Shown here: in pieces, positions 35,920 through 44,602 of the stretch
How positions within the stretch are numbered: the first letter of the stretch is position 1
How the letters are laid out: every line of letters starts with the position of its first letter
Assembly (NCBI RefSeq): GCF_027563315.1
Contig: NZ_JAMKBJ010000005.1
Span: 62,001-126,000, forward strand
DNA from: Paenisporosarcina quisquiliarum
GTDB lineage: Bacteria > Bacillota > Bacilli > Bacillales_A > Planococcaceae
Length of the DNA: 64,000 nt
Direction: 5' to 3'
Position numbers and translations under genes: made by a program
The notes under the pieces: generated by a model
Told to the model about the DNA's origin: nothing
The model's input: only the letters and a program-made list of their open reading frames with translations
Databases searched by the model: none

Positions 35920-36555
35920 TTATTTCCATTCTGTGATGGCATCCACAGGTAGACGGACAGATTGATACCCTTTATCTATCGCTTTTCCAATTGAAATAAG
36001 CATAACGGGGTAGTAACGCTCTTTATCCATTCCAAAAGCTTCAGCAATTTGATCCTTCTCATATCCTCCGATAGGATTCGTGTCATAACCGTGAGCTCTA
36101 GCTGCGAGCATCAGTTGCATCGATACTAAACCGGCGTCAATCAAGTTCATTTCCTTCAATTGTTCCGGTGACAGGGTAGACACCAAACCTTTAATCGCTG
36201 GCAATTGTGCATCTCTGACTTCAGCCGGCATCAGACCTTGTTCAACAGCTTTTCCGTAAATCTCGTCAGCATAGTCGATACTGTTCATATCTGCAAAAAC
36301 GGCAATCATTGCGGCAGAAGTTGCCACTTGGTTCTGATTGAATTTGGCCAATGGAGCCAATGTCGCTTTGCCTTCAGGGCTGTCGATAACTACAAAACGC
36401 CAAGGTTGGAGATTAACGGATGAAGGGGCAAGCGTGGCTGTTGTTAATATTTCAGTCATTTCTTCACGACTGATTTTAACTGCAGGATCATAATTTCGGA
36501 TGGAACGGCGTCCTGTTACGATTTCATTAAAATCATTAATAAGTGTTTTGTTCAT
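35920..36555 (-). CDS. Nitroreductase family FMN oxidoreductase, YdgI-like
   Basis: 211 residues. GRRSIRNYDP at the N-terminus (FMN phosphate binding), APSSVNLQPWRFVV and the C-terminal GYDTNPIGGY are family hallmarks. These flavoenzymes reduce nitro compounds and quinones with NAD(P)H. In B. subtilis ydgI lies next to the MarR gene ydgJ; the same neighbours are seen here. AAAGGAG lies before the ATG. Confidence 0.9.
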   Translation of the reverse strand: MNKTLINDFNEIVTGRRSIRNYDPAVKISREEMTEILTTATLAPSSVNLQPWRFVVIDSPEGKATLAPLAKFNQNQVATSAAMIAVFADMNSIDYADEIYGKAVEQGLMPAEVRDAQLPAIKGLVSTLSPEQLKEMNLIDAGLVSMQLMLAARAHGYDTNPIGGYEKDQIAEAFGMDKERYYPVMLISIGKAIDKGYQSVRLPVDAITEWK

Positions 36556-36598
36556 TTTTCATTCTCCTTTAAGTTTCACTTAGTTTATTGCAATGCTA

Positions 36599-37039
36599 CT
36601 AATCGTTTGGATCAATATTTGAGACATTGTCCTGAATTCGAGTAAGCATATTTAGAAGCAAAGAACGTTCCTCTTCATTGAATCCATTCAAAACTTTCGA
36701 AATGAATCGCTGTTTCTCGTCTTGGTAAGCTGAGATACTTGTACGTCCCTCATCAGTAAGACGAACAAACATAAAACGATTATCGGCGGGATTCTTGCGT
36801 CGTGTCACCATTCCCTTTTCTTCGAGTTGCTTTAAATGCCTCGTTACAGCAGCATGATCTATGTTCACTTCTTTTTGTAGCTCGGTCTGACTGATTTCAT
36901 CCACTTCGAACAGTTTGGTCAACAAATCCAACCGGGATTGACTGATGCCTGTACATCGCTCAAACTTTGGGCTAGTTTGTTTACTTATCTCATACAGTCG
37001 ATAGACGATTTTTCCCTCGTCGGAACATGAGTTGGACAT
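36599..37039 (-). CDS. MarR family transcriptional regulator, YdgJ-like
   Basis: 146 residues. The winged helix reads SQTELQKEVNIDHAAVTRHLKQLEEKGMVTRR with the DNRFMFVRLT wing. It precedes the nitroreductase and monooxygenase genes and likely represses the three-gene unit until an electrophile binds. The frame extends to a TTG at 37072, but that overlaps the operator; the ATG at 37039 after GGTGG is preferred. Confidence 0.88.
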   Translation of the reverse strand: MSNSCSDEGKIVYRLYEISKQTSPKFERCTGISQSRLDLLTKLFEVDEISQTELQKEVNIDHAAVTRHLKQLEEKGMVTRRKNPADNRFMFVRLTDEGRTSISAYQDEKQRFISKVLNGFNEEERSLLLNMLTRIQDNVSNIDPND

Positions 37040-37066
37040 TGTATCCACCACTTTCGATAATTGATA

Positions 37067-37081
37067 GGTCAATCATTGACC
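37067..37081. promoter_or_regulatory. Probable MarR operator
   Basis: GGTCAAT-C-ATTGACC, a perfect 7+1+7 palindrome, directly downstream of a TTGACG -35-like hexamer on the minus strand (37082-37087). It is therefore positioned in the promoter spacer of the regulator gene. Confidence 0.7.
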
Positions 37082-37153
37082 CGTCAACTAATATAATCTA
37101 CTTCCATAAAAATATCAACTAATAAGTTTAGAATTTAGTTTCCATCCATAAAA

Positions 37154-37172
37154 AGAAACCTCCAATGTAAAA
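37154..37172 (-). terminator. Terminator of the patatin-like gene
   Basis: Short stem CCTCCA / TGGAGG region with a U-rich tail on the minus strand. Confidence 0.55.
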
Positions 37173-37211
37173 TGGAGGCTTCCGATAACCTATTTTTATC
37201 ATCACTTTAAA

Positions 37212-38138
37212 CTAAAGCCGGTTCGTCATCTGGAAAGTTTGCTGTCCCGTGTTGTTAGGTGTCCAAGTCTTCAGGAATTTCTCAGTGCTAAGGCGTCCAC
37301 TCTCAATCAATGCTTTTTTACTTTCATCATCTAAATCAAACTGGGTGGCACTCACATCGTCCACAGGAATGAAGATAATGTCTTTTTCGTGTTTTCGCGA
37401 AATGTATTTTTCATCATGTGCATTTTGCATCGTAGAAAAGAGTGCTTCAAACAATTGCAGACCATTGTTCATTTTATGAGCTTGCGATCCATTATGCCCT
37501 CGTGCTATTTTCAAACCGAGTAATGGACGTTTTCTGCTCTGGTCCCGATTCTCGAATAACCACATCGGGAAATTGCTCAGCACCCCACCATCCACAATGA
37601 TCGTATCCCCATACCCTACTTTCAATTTTACAGGTTCAAAGAAGAACGGAATCCCGCAACTCATTCGTAAAGCACGTGCAAGTGGAAAAGTTTCTGGGGA
37701 TATCCCATAGTTGGGTAAGTCATCAGGTAGTACCATGATTTTGCCGTTCGATAAATCTGAAGCAATAACTTTCAAAGAGTCAGGTGGTAAATCACCAAAT
37801 GTATAGACACCTTTTGCTGCAAGCTTCTTTAAAAACCAATCTTCCAGTGCCTTGCCTTGGTAAAGCCCCATCTTCGAGTAAAGAGAGAACCATTTCATAA
37901 TGGGCAACGGAATAATGGTCCTTCTTGGATCGAGTAGGGCCTTAAAATCCTGCTCATCTAGCATAATCTCAATTTCCTTTGCTGAATACCCTGCTGCAAT
38001 GAAACAGGCAAGTATGGCCCCTGCGCTCGTTCCCGCAACTCGATCAAAACGATACCCTTTCTCCTCCAACACCTGAAAAGCCCCAACCAATGCGAAATCC
38101 TTCAAACCACCACCTGAAAAGACCCCGTCAATTATCAT
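37212..38138 (-). CDS. Patatin-like phospholipase
   Basis: 308 residues. MIIDGVFSGGGLKDFALVGA contains the oxyanion glycine motif; the Ser nucleophile is in GTSAGA and the catalytic Asp in VDGGVLSNFP. It hydrolyses acyl esters of membrane lipids. The start resembles B. subtilis YlbK. No signal peptide. An alternative TTG two codons upstream exists; GAGGGAG precedes both. Confidence 0.9.
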   Translation of the reverse strand: MIIDGVFSGGGLKDFALVGAFQVLEEKGYRFDRVAGTSAGAILACFIAAGYSAKEIEIMLDEQDFKALLDPRRTIIPLPIMKWFSLYSKMGLYQGKALEDWFLKKLAAKGVYTFGDLPPDSLKVIASDLSNGKIMVLPDDLPNYGISPETFPLARALRMSCGIPFFFEPVKLKVGYGDTIIVDGGVLSNFPMWLFENRDQSRKRPLLGLKIARGHNGSQAHKMNNGLQLFEALFSTMQNAHDEKYISRKHEKDIIFIPVDDVSATQFDLDDESKKALIESGRLSTEKFLKTWTPNNTGQQTFQMTNRL

Positions 38139-38250
38139 TGTCAACGCTCTCCCTCATTTTGTCGTTGTTTCAATGTAATAAGAAAGATGTCGATTTAGAA
38201 CTTAATTCGACAATGACTTTATTGGGCAAAAGCATATTAAATGAAGTGAA

Positions 38251-38279
38251 AAGCCTTCCTCGCTAGGTTTGGAAGGCTT
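38251..38279 (-). terminator. Terminator of the TmrB-like unit
   Basis: Stem AAGCCTTCC / GGAAGGCTT with a short U run on the minus strand. Confidence 0.65.
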
Positions 38280-38282
38280 CAT

Positions 38283-38471
38283 TCATGTTTTCGTTTGATG
38301 TAATGGGGCAACTTTTCGAGATATTGGGGCAACTATTGTTGTTATAGGGGCAACTTTCCCCGTGATAGGGGCAACTAACCAAATATCTCCTAATTCCTTC
38401 GGAGAAAAGTATTCAAATTCAAGACACCTCCCATCAGGAATAATGCAGATAGGAGGCACAAAAGTCTTCAT
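38283..38471 (-). CDS. Short ORF with C-terminal VAPI heptad repeats
   Basis: 62 residues. Its ATG directly follows the stop of the TmrB-like gene (TAGATG), so translation would depend on coupling; no strong ribosome site is seen. The first ~30 residues look protein-like (IIPDGRCLEFEYFSPKELG); the rest is four VAPI/VAPL units encoded by a 21-bp DNA array. It may be a fragment whose reading frame passes into an intergenic repeat. Expression is doubtful. Confidence 0.4.
   Translation of the reverse strand: MKTFVPPICIIPDGRCLEFEYFSPKELGDIWLVAPITGKVAPITTIVAPISRKVAPLHQTKT
38305..38388. repeat. Four-unit array with exact 21-bp period
   Basis: GGGGCAACT begins at 38305, 38326, 38347 and 38368. The other 12 bases of each unit are poorly conserved. 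Each unit sits two turns of B-DNA from the next. Confidence 0.85.
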
Positions 38472-39014
38472 CTATTTAACAGCTTCTACTGTTTTAAGTT
38501 TTTCCGTTATCGTTTGAACTATCGTATGTACAGGAACGTTCTCCGTATTGATGTACTCCCCAAAATCATGTTCTTTAAAAGCTTTCAGGCATTTCGATGT
38601 TTGTTGGAAGCACCAATTTCCTTCTTCCTCGCCTCGTCCCTTAAGTCTATTGAATATCGTTCCCTCTTTTGCTGTTAAACAAAAATGATACGTTTGTTCA
38701 TCAATCTTATTTAATCCATTAAAAATGTAATTAAAATATTCGACTTTCCGAATGGTCATTGGAACAATCAAGTTCACTTTATATTGTTCAATTATGTGCC
38801 CAGCTACGGTAACGGTTAATTGTTTCCATAACTCCAAATCCTGAAAATCTCCTGTTTTTGCTTCAAGAGCCATAACATCTACTGGAAGAATTTTGCCTAA
38901 TAAACTCCCGATCTCTTCTGGATCAAAGATCATACTATTTTCGACTTCTTTCTGAAGTTCATTGGAAACGGTTGTTTTCCCCACTCCAAACGCTCCATTT
39001 ATCATGATAATCAT
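38472..39014 (-). CDS. TmrB-like P-loop ATPase/kinase
   Basis: 180 residues. MIIMINGAFGVGKTTVSNEL gives a P loop, followed by FDPEEIGSLLGKILP and VPMTIRKVEYFNYIF, all matching the tunicamycin-resistance protein TmrB of B. subtilis. TmrB is thought to bind tunicamycin and lower its entry. Whether this homologue does so is unknown. The ATG at 39014 has AAGGAAG upstream; the frame opens earlier at a GTG. Confidence 0.82.
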   Translation of the reverse strand: MIIMINGAFGVGKTTVSNELQKEVENSMIFDPEEIGSLLGKILPVDVMALEAKTGDFQDLELWKQLTVTVAGHIIEQYKVNLIVPMTIRKVEYFNYIFNGLNKIDEQTYHFCLTAKEGTIFNRLKGRGEEEGNWCFQQTSKCLKAFKEHDFGEYINTENVPVHTIVQTITEKLKTVEAVK

Positions 39015-39040
39015 TCGTGCACTCTTCCTTTCCACTGGTT

Positions 39041-39446
39041 TCAGCCTTCTACAAGCTTCATATATTTCTTAAGTTGTTGATTGTATTCGACAAGTAGGTA
39101 GCCACCTGTTTCTTTTACAGAAAATATTTTGGTCCCGACTGGCAATGTATTTGCTGTACCGTTTATAAAATCATCGGGATTGGTTGAGTTTTTTGTAATC
39201 TCACCAATTTGTTCGTCCTTCGTTAATTCAAGTTTTTCTACCCACTCAATATTTGTGCTGTAAATAACATCTTCCCATTGAAAGATATCCGCATCAGGAT
39301 TAAGCTTAAGTATTTCATTCGCATCAGGGTTTACTGTGACTGTTACTGTTACTGTTTCCGGTTCAGTACTTTCGTAACGAACATCCTGTCAGCGTGGCAA
39401 TCACAATTAGTAAAGCTAAAACAAATTGAACACGTTTGTATTTCAA
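39041..39446 (-). pseudogene. Frameshifted lipoprotein gene
   Basis: A TTG at 39446 with AAGGAGGG seven bases upstream opens MKYKRVQFVLALLIVIATLT and then GCSLRKY before a stop: a clear signal peptide and lipobox (LTGC). From about 39374 a frame shifted by one base continues openly as ESTEPETVTVTVTV and onward for about 110 residues to a stop at 39041, ending QQLKKYMKLVEG. One base is extra at the junction. It is either a recent pseudogene or a sequencing error. It precedes the TmrB-like gene on the same strand. Confidence 0.75.
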
Positions 39447-39534
39447 CTGAAATCCCTCCTTTTAAGATTAGACGAGCAATTCCAATTTTTTGTTACATTT
39501 TACCATTTACCACGACTTCAGGAAACAAAAAAAA

Positions 39535-39550
39535 CACCGCAAATGCGGTG
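39535..39550 (-). terminator. Terminator of the dihaem cytochrome gene
   Basis: Stem CACCGC / GCGGTG with eight U residues on the minus strand. Confidence 0.8.
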
Positions 39551-39568
39551 CACAAAGCTTAGATGTTA

Positions 39569-40552
39569 TTATTTAGCACTTTTACTTAGAACTTCATCCC
39601 ATTTAATAGTGCCATCTTTTACTTGTTGACGGAGGTCTTTCGTCATCAAATCTTTTGGCTTTCCTCCACCTGGCCAATCCCCTTCATGTTTCTTAAATTC
39701 TGGTCTATCTTGGGAGAGAATAAAGGCTGCCAAGTTACTTGCCTCTTGATCCGTCAATGATTTCTCTTGTCCTTTTGGCATGTTGTTCTGAATATAACCA
39801 GCCATTTTTGACATACGGGCTAGCCCTGCTCCGTCATTAAATGAACCGTCACCCCATAAAGCTGGTCCTGTTAATGCACCCGTACCTGAGCCGTCCTGTG
39901 CATGACAGGATATACAAGATTGTTGAAATTTCTCTTCTCCAGCAGCTACATCCGGTGTTGGAACTTCTTTCATTTCATTTTGAGCGAGCCACGGAAGCTC
40001 AGCGCCAACTGGAATTCCTTCTGAAATATACTTGAAATACGCAATCATTGCATCAAGATCTTCGTCATCTTCAACAAAGGCCTCGCCGTTCATACTTCTA
40101 ACCATACATCCATTAATGCGTTCTTCCAATGTCACGATATCGCCTGAACGTGCAATGAAATTTGGATACTTTGCTGCTACTCCTACCAATGGTGAGGAAT
40201 CTTCCTCTAACCCTGCACCGGCGTGACAACTGGAGCATGAAAGTTCATTTATACGTTTTTGACCATCTTCAGCTGATGCAGCATCCTGTCGTAATACTTT
40301 AGACGTATCGTTAACCAATTCATGACCTCTTAAAATCGCTTCACCTTGAGGACCGTCCGGAACATTTTCAAGTGATGGCGGATTGTAAGCAACTGTTAAT
40401 GCTTCTTTACTTGAGGCATTATTTTGCGCATTTTGCGTCATGTTGCGATCTGCCCTTTCTATTTCTTCGCCGAGTCTATCACCTAAAACGACAATAAAAA
40501 TAAGGGATAATATAAATAAGATTCCGATTACTAAAGAATATCCTCTACTCAT
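39569..40552 (-). CDS. TsdA-like dihaem cytochrome c
   Basis: 327 residues. An N-terminal membrane anchor (about 6-25) is followed by two c-type haem sites, CSSCH (106-110) and CISCH (213-217). Between them RINGCMVRSMNG matches the region that in thiosulfate dehydrogenase TsdA carries the Cys axial ligand of haem 1 (Cys149 here). TsdA interconverts thiosulfate and tetrathionate outside the cell. Tethering by an anchor fits a Gram-positive. ATG at 40552; the AAGGAGG site is 11 bases away, slightly long. Confidence 0.85.
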   Translation of the reverse strand: MSRGYSLVIGILFILSLIFIVVLGDRLGEEIERADRNMTQNAQNNASSKEALTVAYNPPSLENVPDGPQGEAILRGHELVNDTSKVLRQDAASAEDGQKRINELSCSSCHAGAGLEEDSSPLVGVAAKYPNFIARSGDIVTLEERINGCMVRSMNGEAFVEDDEDLDAMIAYFKYISEGIPVGAELPWLAQNEMKEVPTPDVAAGEEKFQQSCISCHAQDGSGTGALTGPALWGDGSFNDGAGLARMSKMAGYIQNNMPKGQEKSLTDQEASNLAAFILSQDRPEFKKHEGDWPGGGKPKDLMTKDLRQQVKDGTIKWDEVLSKSAK

Positions 40553-40705
40553 TCTTTGCACTCCCTCCTTCAATTAATTCATCTTTAAATCATTCCTGTT
40601 ATTTCAACACTTATACCCATTCCGGTATAAATCAAATCTTTATATAAGAAAAATTAATTCTTAAATACTAGATAACTAGAAAGGTGCCCTACTACAAAAA
40701 AATAA

Positions 40706-40728
40706 ACGACCGAAAGTAACACGGTCGT
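40706..40728 (-). terminator. Terminator of the erythromycin-esterase-like gene
   Basis: Stem ACGACCG / CGGTCGT with U-rich tail on the minus strand. Confidence 0.65.
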
Positions 40729-40742
40729 CTATGATTAATGTG

Positions 40743-41993
40743 CTATTCAATTGGTGTCAGTGCTTTCGTTTCATCCAGATAAATGAAAGCATCATAACGA
40801 CTCCCCATTTTTGATGGAACATAGTTCCCATACGCTTCAAACTCAGGATTGTAGACCACGCCAATTGCCCGATGACCAATCCAATTATCAAATAAATGGC
40901 GATTATCATCATCAAAAATCAACAACTGATTGAAGTCTCCGGCCGCGTGCATGGCGTGTTCCCATGAATCTTTCATGGCAACGGGTACTTTCATTATTTT
41001 AAATGGCTCTGCCCACTGTTCCGCTGCGATCACTGTTCCTTTATATGTTCCAAACCCCACAGAGTAAACATTTTCTTTTCTGTTCTGCAGACGGAGAATC
41101 TGCCCTACGTTCACCATGCCAGCCGCTTCCATATCCGTGGCTGAAGCATCCCCGATATGGGTGTTGTGTTCCCAAACGATGATTTTTGCGTCGTGTCCAT
41201 TATAATCCATGACTTCATTAATCACTTCGACCATATGTTCATCTCGGACATTCCAGGAGATGTCATCACTACAGACCATAGCCCGGTAATATTCTTCAGC
41301 ATTTTGCGCTACCATTGCATTGATTTTCAAGTTCAAATCGGCTTCCTGAACATGATTATAATTGTCTTCATGAGCTCTGATTGATTTCAGAAGCTTCGAC
41401 ACTTCATCTACACAAGCTTCGGAAATGTTGATGGAAGACATGGCATACGTTTCAGGATGACGGTTGAAAGGTTCAAAACAAGCAAAAGCTTTTTTGGCCA
41501 ATTCCAAATCCGCACTTCCTGGATTTGTCTTGCTTAAATAAGTGATGACTTCGTCCAGTGATTCCCACAAACTGTAGACATCTATTCCGTAAAAACCTAC
41601 CCGCTGACTTTCTTCACTTTTCACATTGTGTTCCTTAAGCCATAGTATAAAGTCTGCCATTTCCTCATTTGCCCACATCCAAGTTGGCCAACGATTGAAT
41701 GCTTTTAACACGTCTAAAACATCTTCTTTTCCTTCAGAATAGCCTTTAATGTAATGATTAACTTGCTGGCTTGATGGCCAATCACCTTCTACGGCAATCA
41801 ACGTGAATCCTTTTTCCAAAACCAATCTTTTTGATAGTTCCGCTCGGACGGAATAAAACTCGGAAGTACCATGACTTGCTTCTCCCAACAGAACGATTTT
41901 GGCATCCCCGATTGCCTCTATAATAGTAGATAAATCTTTTTCAGTTTCAAAAGGCCTGGCATATTTTTTAATGGATTGCTCTAGGGAACTCAT
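40743..41993 (-). CDS. Erythromycin esterase family protein
   Basis: 416 residues. LLGEASHGTSEFY (Glu and His of the active site) and AVEGDWP near the N-terminus and the later VWEHNTHIGDA are family motifs. Ere enzymes open the macrolide lactone; many chromosomal relatives have unknown substrates, so resistance should not be assumed. GGAG lies seven bases before the ATG. Monocistronic. Confidence 0.88.
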   Translation of the reverse strand: MSSLEQSIKKYARPFETEKDLSTIIEAIGDAKIVLLGEASHGTSEFYSVRAELSKRLVLEKGFTLIAVEGDWPSSQQVNHYIKGYSEGKEDVLDVLKAFNRWPTWMWANEEMADFILWLKEHNVKSEESQRVGFYGIDVYSLWESLDEVITYLSKTNPGSADLELAKKAFACFEPFNRHPETYAMSSINISEACVDEVSKLLKSIRAHEDNYNHVQEADLNLKINAMVAQNAEEYYRAMVCSDDISWNVRDEHMVEVINEVMDYNGHDAKIIVWEHNTHIGDASATDMEAAGMVNVGQILRLQNRKENVYSVGFGTYKGTVIAAEQWAEPFKIMKVPVAMKDSWEHAMHAAGDFNQLLIFDDDNRHLFDNWIGHRAIGVVYNPEFEAYGNYVPSKMGSRYDAFIYLDETKALTPIE

Positions 41994-42212
41994 CGAAACA
42001 CTCCATTTCCAGTTGAGTTTACGTTTTTTTCTGCTATCTATTAATGCTCTTTAACTTCCTATATTTATATTCTAAATTCCCCTGTTTCCTAAGCTTTATT
42101 CTCAAAAATTCATTCCTTTTAAAAAATGGATATAAATGGCATGTAACAAATTCATGAAATAGGAAAAGATAAAAAATTGAATGAAGAATTTATTTAAAGG
42201 GGCGGGTATCGC

Positions 42213-42920
42213 ATGTCGATGGAATGGTTTAACCGAGTAACTGCTGAGCTTCAGGATCATCTGAATTCACTTTGTGATGAATATGATAAAGTCGGTCAAA
42301 TGACGATTGATCAAAGTGCCAAACATCCGAGAATTGAATTTTTCGTCGAGACCGAAGATGACGACCGGGAGTTTTTCTGCACCCTCCTCTTTGATCCACA
42401 TAACGAAGAATTTTACATTGAAACTTTCGATTTTGAATTCGAAATGCAGGCAAGAATCATACTCTCTGATATTGAAGATGTTATTGACGCCGTTCACGAA
42501 AGCTTCCATTCTTTTATGAACGGAGATAGTGAAGCATTTTATGTGGATGAACTAGATGATGAAGATGACTATGTCTTGGAAGAAACTTATGTAACAGATG
42601 AATATGAAGACGGTGCAGAGTATTATATAGATGAAATTGTACATGATGACTATGATTCATATTCCGAAGAGCCTGGCGTTGAATGGGAATCTCCTGAAGT
42701 CACAGCCTTCCATATAGAAGATGAAGTAGAAATCACTTATCAGTTTGGACTAGTTGGAGATACGGGACACGGTGTTCTAAAGAGGGTCAACCGATATTGG
42801 ATTGATGATGAGCTCCATAAAGACGAAAGCATCTTTACTTTTTCTAAAGAAGAGGCTAGTACGATGATTGCCATGATTGCGAGCCATATGGACAAAATGA
42901 CTGAATATAAAGAGCTTTGA
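42213..42920 (+). CDS. Very acidic protein of unknown function
   Basis: 235 residues with an unusually high D/E/Y content, especially in the central segment (about 107-165, e.g. DELDDEDDYVLEETYV). The N-terminal part alternates helix and strand (RIEFFVETEDDDREFFCTLL). Soluble, no signal. GGGGCGGG precedes the ATG. I do not recognise a family. The acidic linker may separate two domains. Confidence 0.65.
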   Translation: MSMEWFNRVTAELQDHLNSLCDEYDKVGQMTIDQSAKHPRIEFFVETEDDDREFFCTLLFDPHNEEFYIETFDFEFEMQARIILSDIEDVIDAVHESFHSFMNGDSEAFYVDELDDEDDYVLEETYVTDEYEDGAEYYIDEIVHDDYDSYSEEPGVEWESPEVTAFHIEDEVEITYQFGLVGDTGHGVLKRVNRYWIDDELHKDESIFTFSKEEASTMIAMIASHMDKMTEYKEL

Positions 42921-43058
42921 ACTTCATGAACAGGTATCGGTGAGATTCTTTCCGTTACCTGTTTTAATTTGCAATAAATCCTCTTAATAGCCCGTGTTGC
43001 CTTGTATGTACTACAATAGAAGGATGAAAGTATTACTTAGTGGAAGGTTGTTATATAT

Positions 43059-43976
43059 ATGAAACCTGTTAATAATATAACCGATTTGATTGGGGATACC
43101 CCTGTCGTCAAGTTAAATAGAATTGTTCCAGAAGGAGCAGCAGACGTCTATGTAAAGCTGGAAATGTTCAATCCAACCAAAAGTGTTAAAGACCGTGCGG
43201 CCAACAATATGATCAAACTTGCAGAAGAACAAGGGTTGATTCACGCTGGAGCGACGATTATTGAGCCAACTAGCGGCAATACCGGAATCGGCCTTGCGAT
43301 GGTGGCTGCGGCTAAAGGCTACAAGGCTATTTTGGTGCTTCCGGATAATGCTACTCAGGAACGCATCAACCTTTTAAAAGCGTTCGGTGCCGAGGTCGTA
43401 TTGACGCCAAACGAAGAAAAAATGCCTGGTGCCATTAAAAAAGCACTGGAATTAAAAAATGAAATTCCGAACAGTTTTATTCCGCAACAATTCGAAAATA
43501 CAGCAAATCCGGATATCCACCGGACAACTACTGCATTGGAAATCCTGGACCAAATGAATGGTGAACTGGATGCTTTCGTGGCAACAGCAGGCACAGGTGG
43601 AACCATCACAGGTACAGGCGAAACGTTGAAAGAAAATCTACCCGGTTTGTATGTCATCGTTGTTGAACCAAAAGGATCGCCCGTATTGTCTGGTGGGCAA
43701 CCAGGTAAGCACAAGTTGGTCGGGACAAGCCCAGGATTTATACCCGATATTTTGAATACAGAAGTTTACGATGAAATTATGCAAATCGAAGATGACGAAG
43801 CAATTGATATGTTTAAAAAACTGGCACGCGAAGAAGGCGTTTTTGTTGGACCTTCTGCCGGTGCTGCCGTATTCGCAGCTATCGACATCGCTAAACGTTT
43901 AGGCAAAGGCAAAAAAGTGCTGTGCATTGCGCCGGATACTGGAGAACGTTACTTGAGTATGAATTTGTTTGATTAA
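43059..43976 (+). CDS. cysK: Cysteine synthase A
   Basis: 305 residues. PLP lysine K44 in TKSVKDRA; TSGNTGIGLA binds substrate, GTGGTITGTG binds the cofactor phosphate, and GPSAGA follows. It makes cysteine from O-acetylserine and sulfide. The CysK/CysM type cannot be separated with certainty, but length and motifs favour CysK. No T-box or S-box leader is visible upstream. A strong terminator follows. Confidence 0.93.
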   Translation: MKPVNNITDLIGDTPVVKLNRIVPEGAADVYVKLEMFNPTKSVKDRAANNMIKLAEEQGLIHAGATIIEPTSGNTGIGLAMVAAAKGYKAILVLPDNATQERINLLKAFGAEVVLTPNEEKMPGAIKKALELKNEIPNSFIPQQFENTANPDIHRTTTALEILDQMNGELDAFVATAGTGGTITGTGETLKENLPGLYVIVVEPKGSPVLSGGQPGKHKLVGTSPGFIPDILNTEVYDEIMQIEDDEAIDMFKKLAREEGVFVGPSAGAAVFAAIDIAKRLGKGKKVLCIAPDTGERYLSMNLFD

Positions 43977-43994
43977 AAATTTCACTGAAATCGC

Positions 43995-44029
43995 AGAAAA
44001 GCTCGGTCCATTTGGGACTGAGCTTTTCT
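43995..44029. terminator. Bidirectional terminator after cysK
   Basis: A 15-bp stem with one mismatch (43995-44009 with 44014-44029-type pairing) and T tract. Confidence 0.85.
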
Positions 44030-44056
44030 TTTGTATCCTATTAAACTTGTAAAGGG

Positions 44057-44596
44057 TTAATTTGAACAATTTAAAGGTATGTCTAAATACTTTATATATT
44101 TATTTGTTTCACTCTCTTGATAAACCCTTACAAATCTAACATCGAAAGTTGGAAAAGGACTAAGTTCTTTCTCTGCTAATTCTTTCATGTCTATAAGTTC
44201 CAACTTTGATAAACCATAAGTTGTTTTCCCTATAGTCATATGTGGCACAAAGTCATCGAGTTCAAAATACTTTTTAATTAAGTCCTTGGAAGGAGAAACT
44301 TCATGAACAATACTTTTATGTAATTCCAACAATTCTTTTGAATTTGCACTTAAATAAAGAATGTCATCACCGAAGAACATTGGTTGATCCAGTGTTATTT
44401 GAAAGGGTTTAAAGTTATGACATACTTCTCTAACTTTACCTAACCACTCTTCATCTAATGATAATCCACCTTGCGCCTTCAGCGTGATATGTGGTTCGAC
44501 AACATCTGTTATTCGGTTATTTTCCCATCTCTGCTGAAATTCTATTAGTTTTATTTTGTATTCATCTGAAGGTACAATCCCAATAAAATATTGCAA
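44057..44596 (-). CDS. 2'-5' RNA ligase / LigT-like phosphoesterase
   Basis: 179 residues. The two HxTx motifs of the 2H phosphoesterase fold are present: EPHITLKAQGG and FVPHMTIGKT. These enzymes act on 2',3'-cyclic or related RNA ends. TTG start with GGGAG nine bases upstream. It begins the long minus-strand run of small enzymes (read right to left, it is the last). Confidence 0.85.
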   Translation of the reverse strand: MQYFIGIVPSDEYKIKLIEFQQRWENNRITDVVEPHITLKAQGGLSLDEEWLGKVREVCHNFKPFQITLDQPMFFGDDILYLSANSKELLELHKSIVHEVSPSKDLIKKYFELDDFVPHMTIGKTTYGLSKLELIDMKELAEKELSPFPTFDVRFVRVYQESETNKYIKYLDIPLNCSN

Positions 44597-44602
44597 TATA
44601 TA

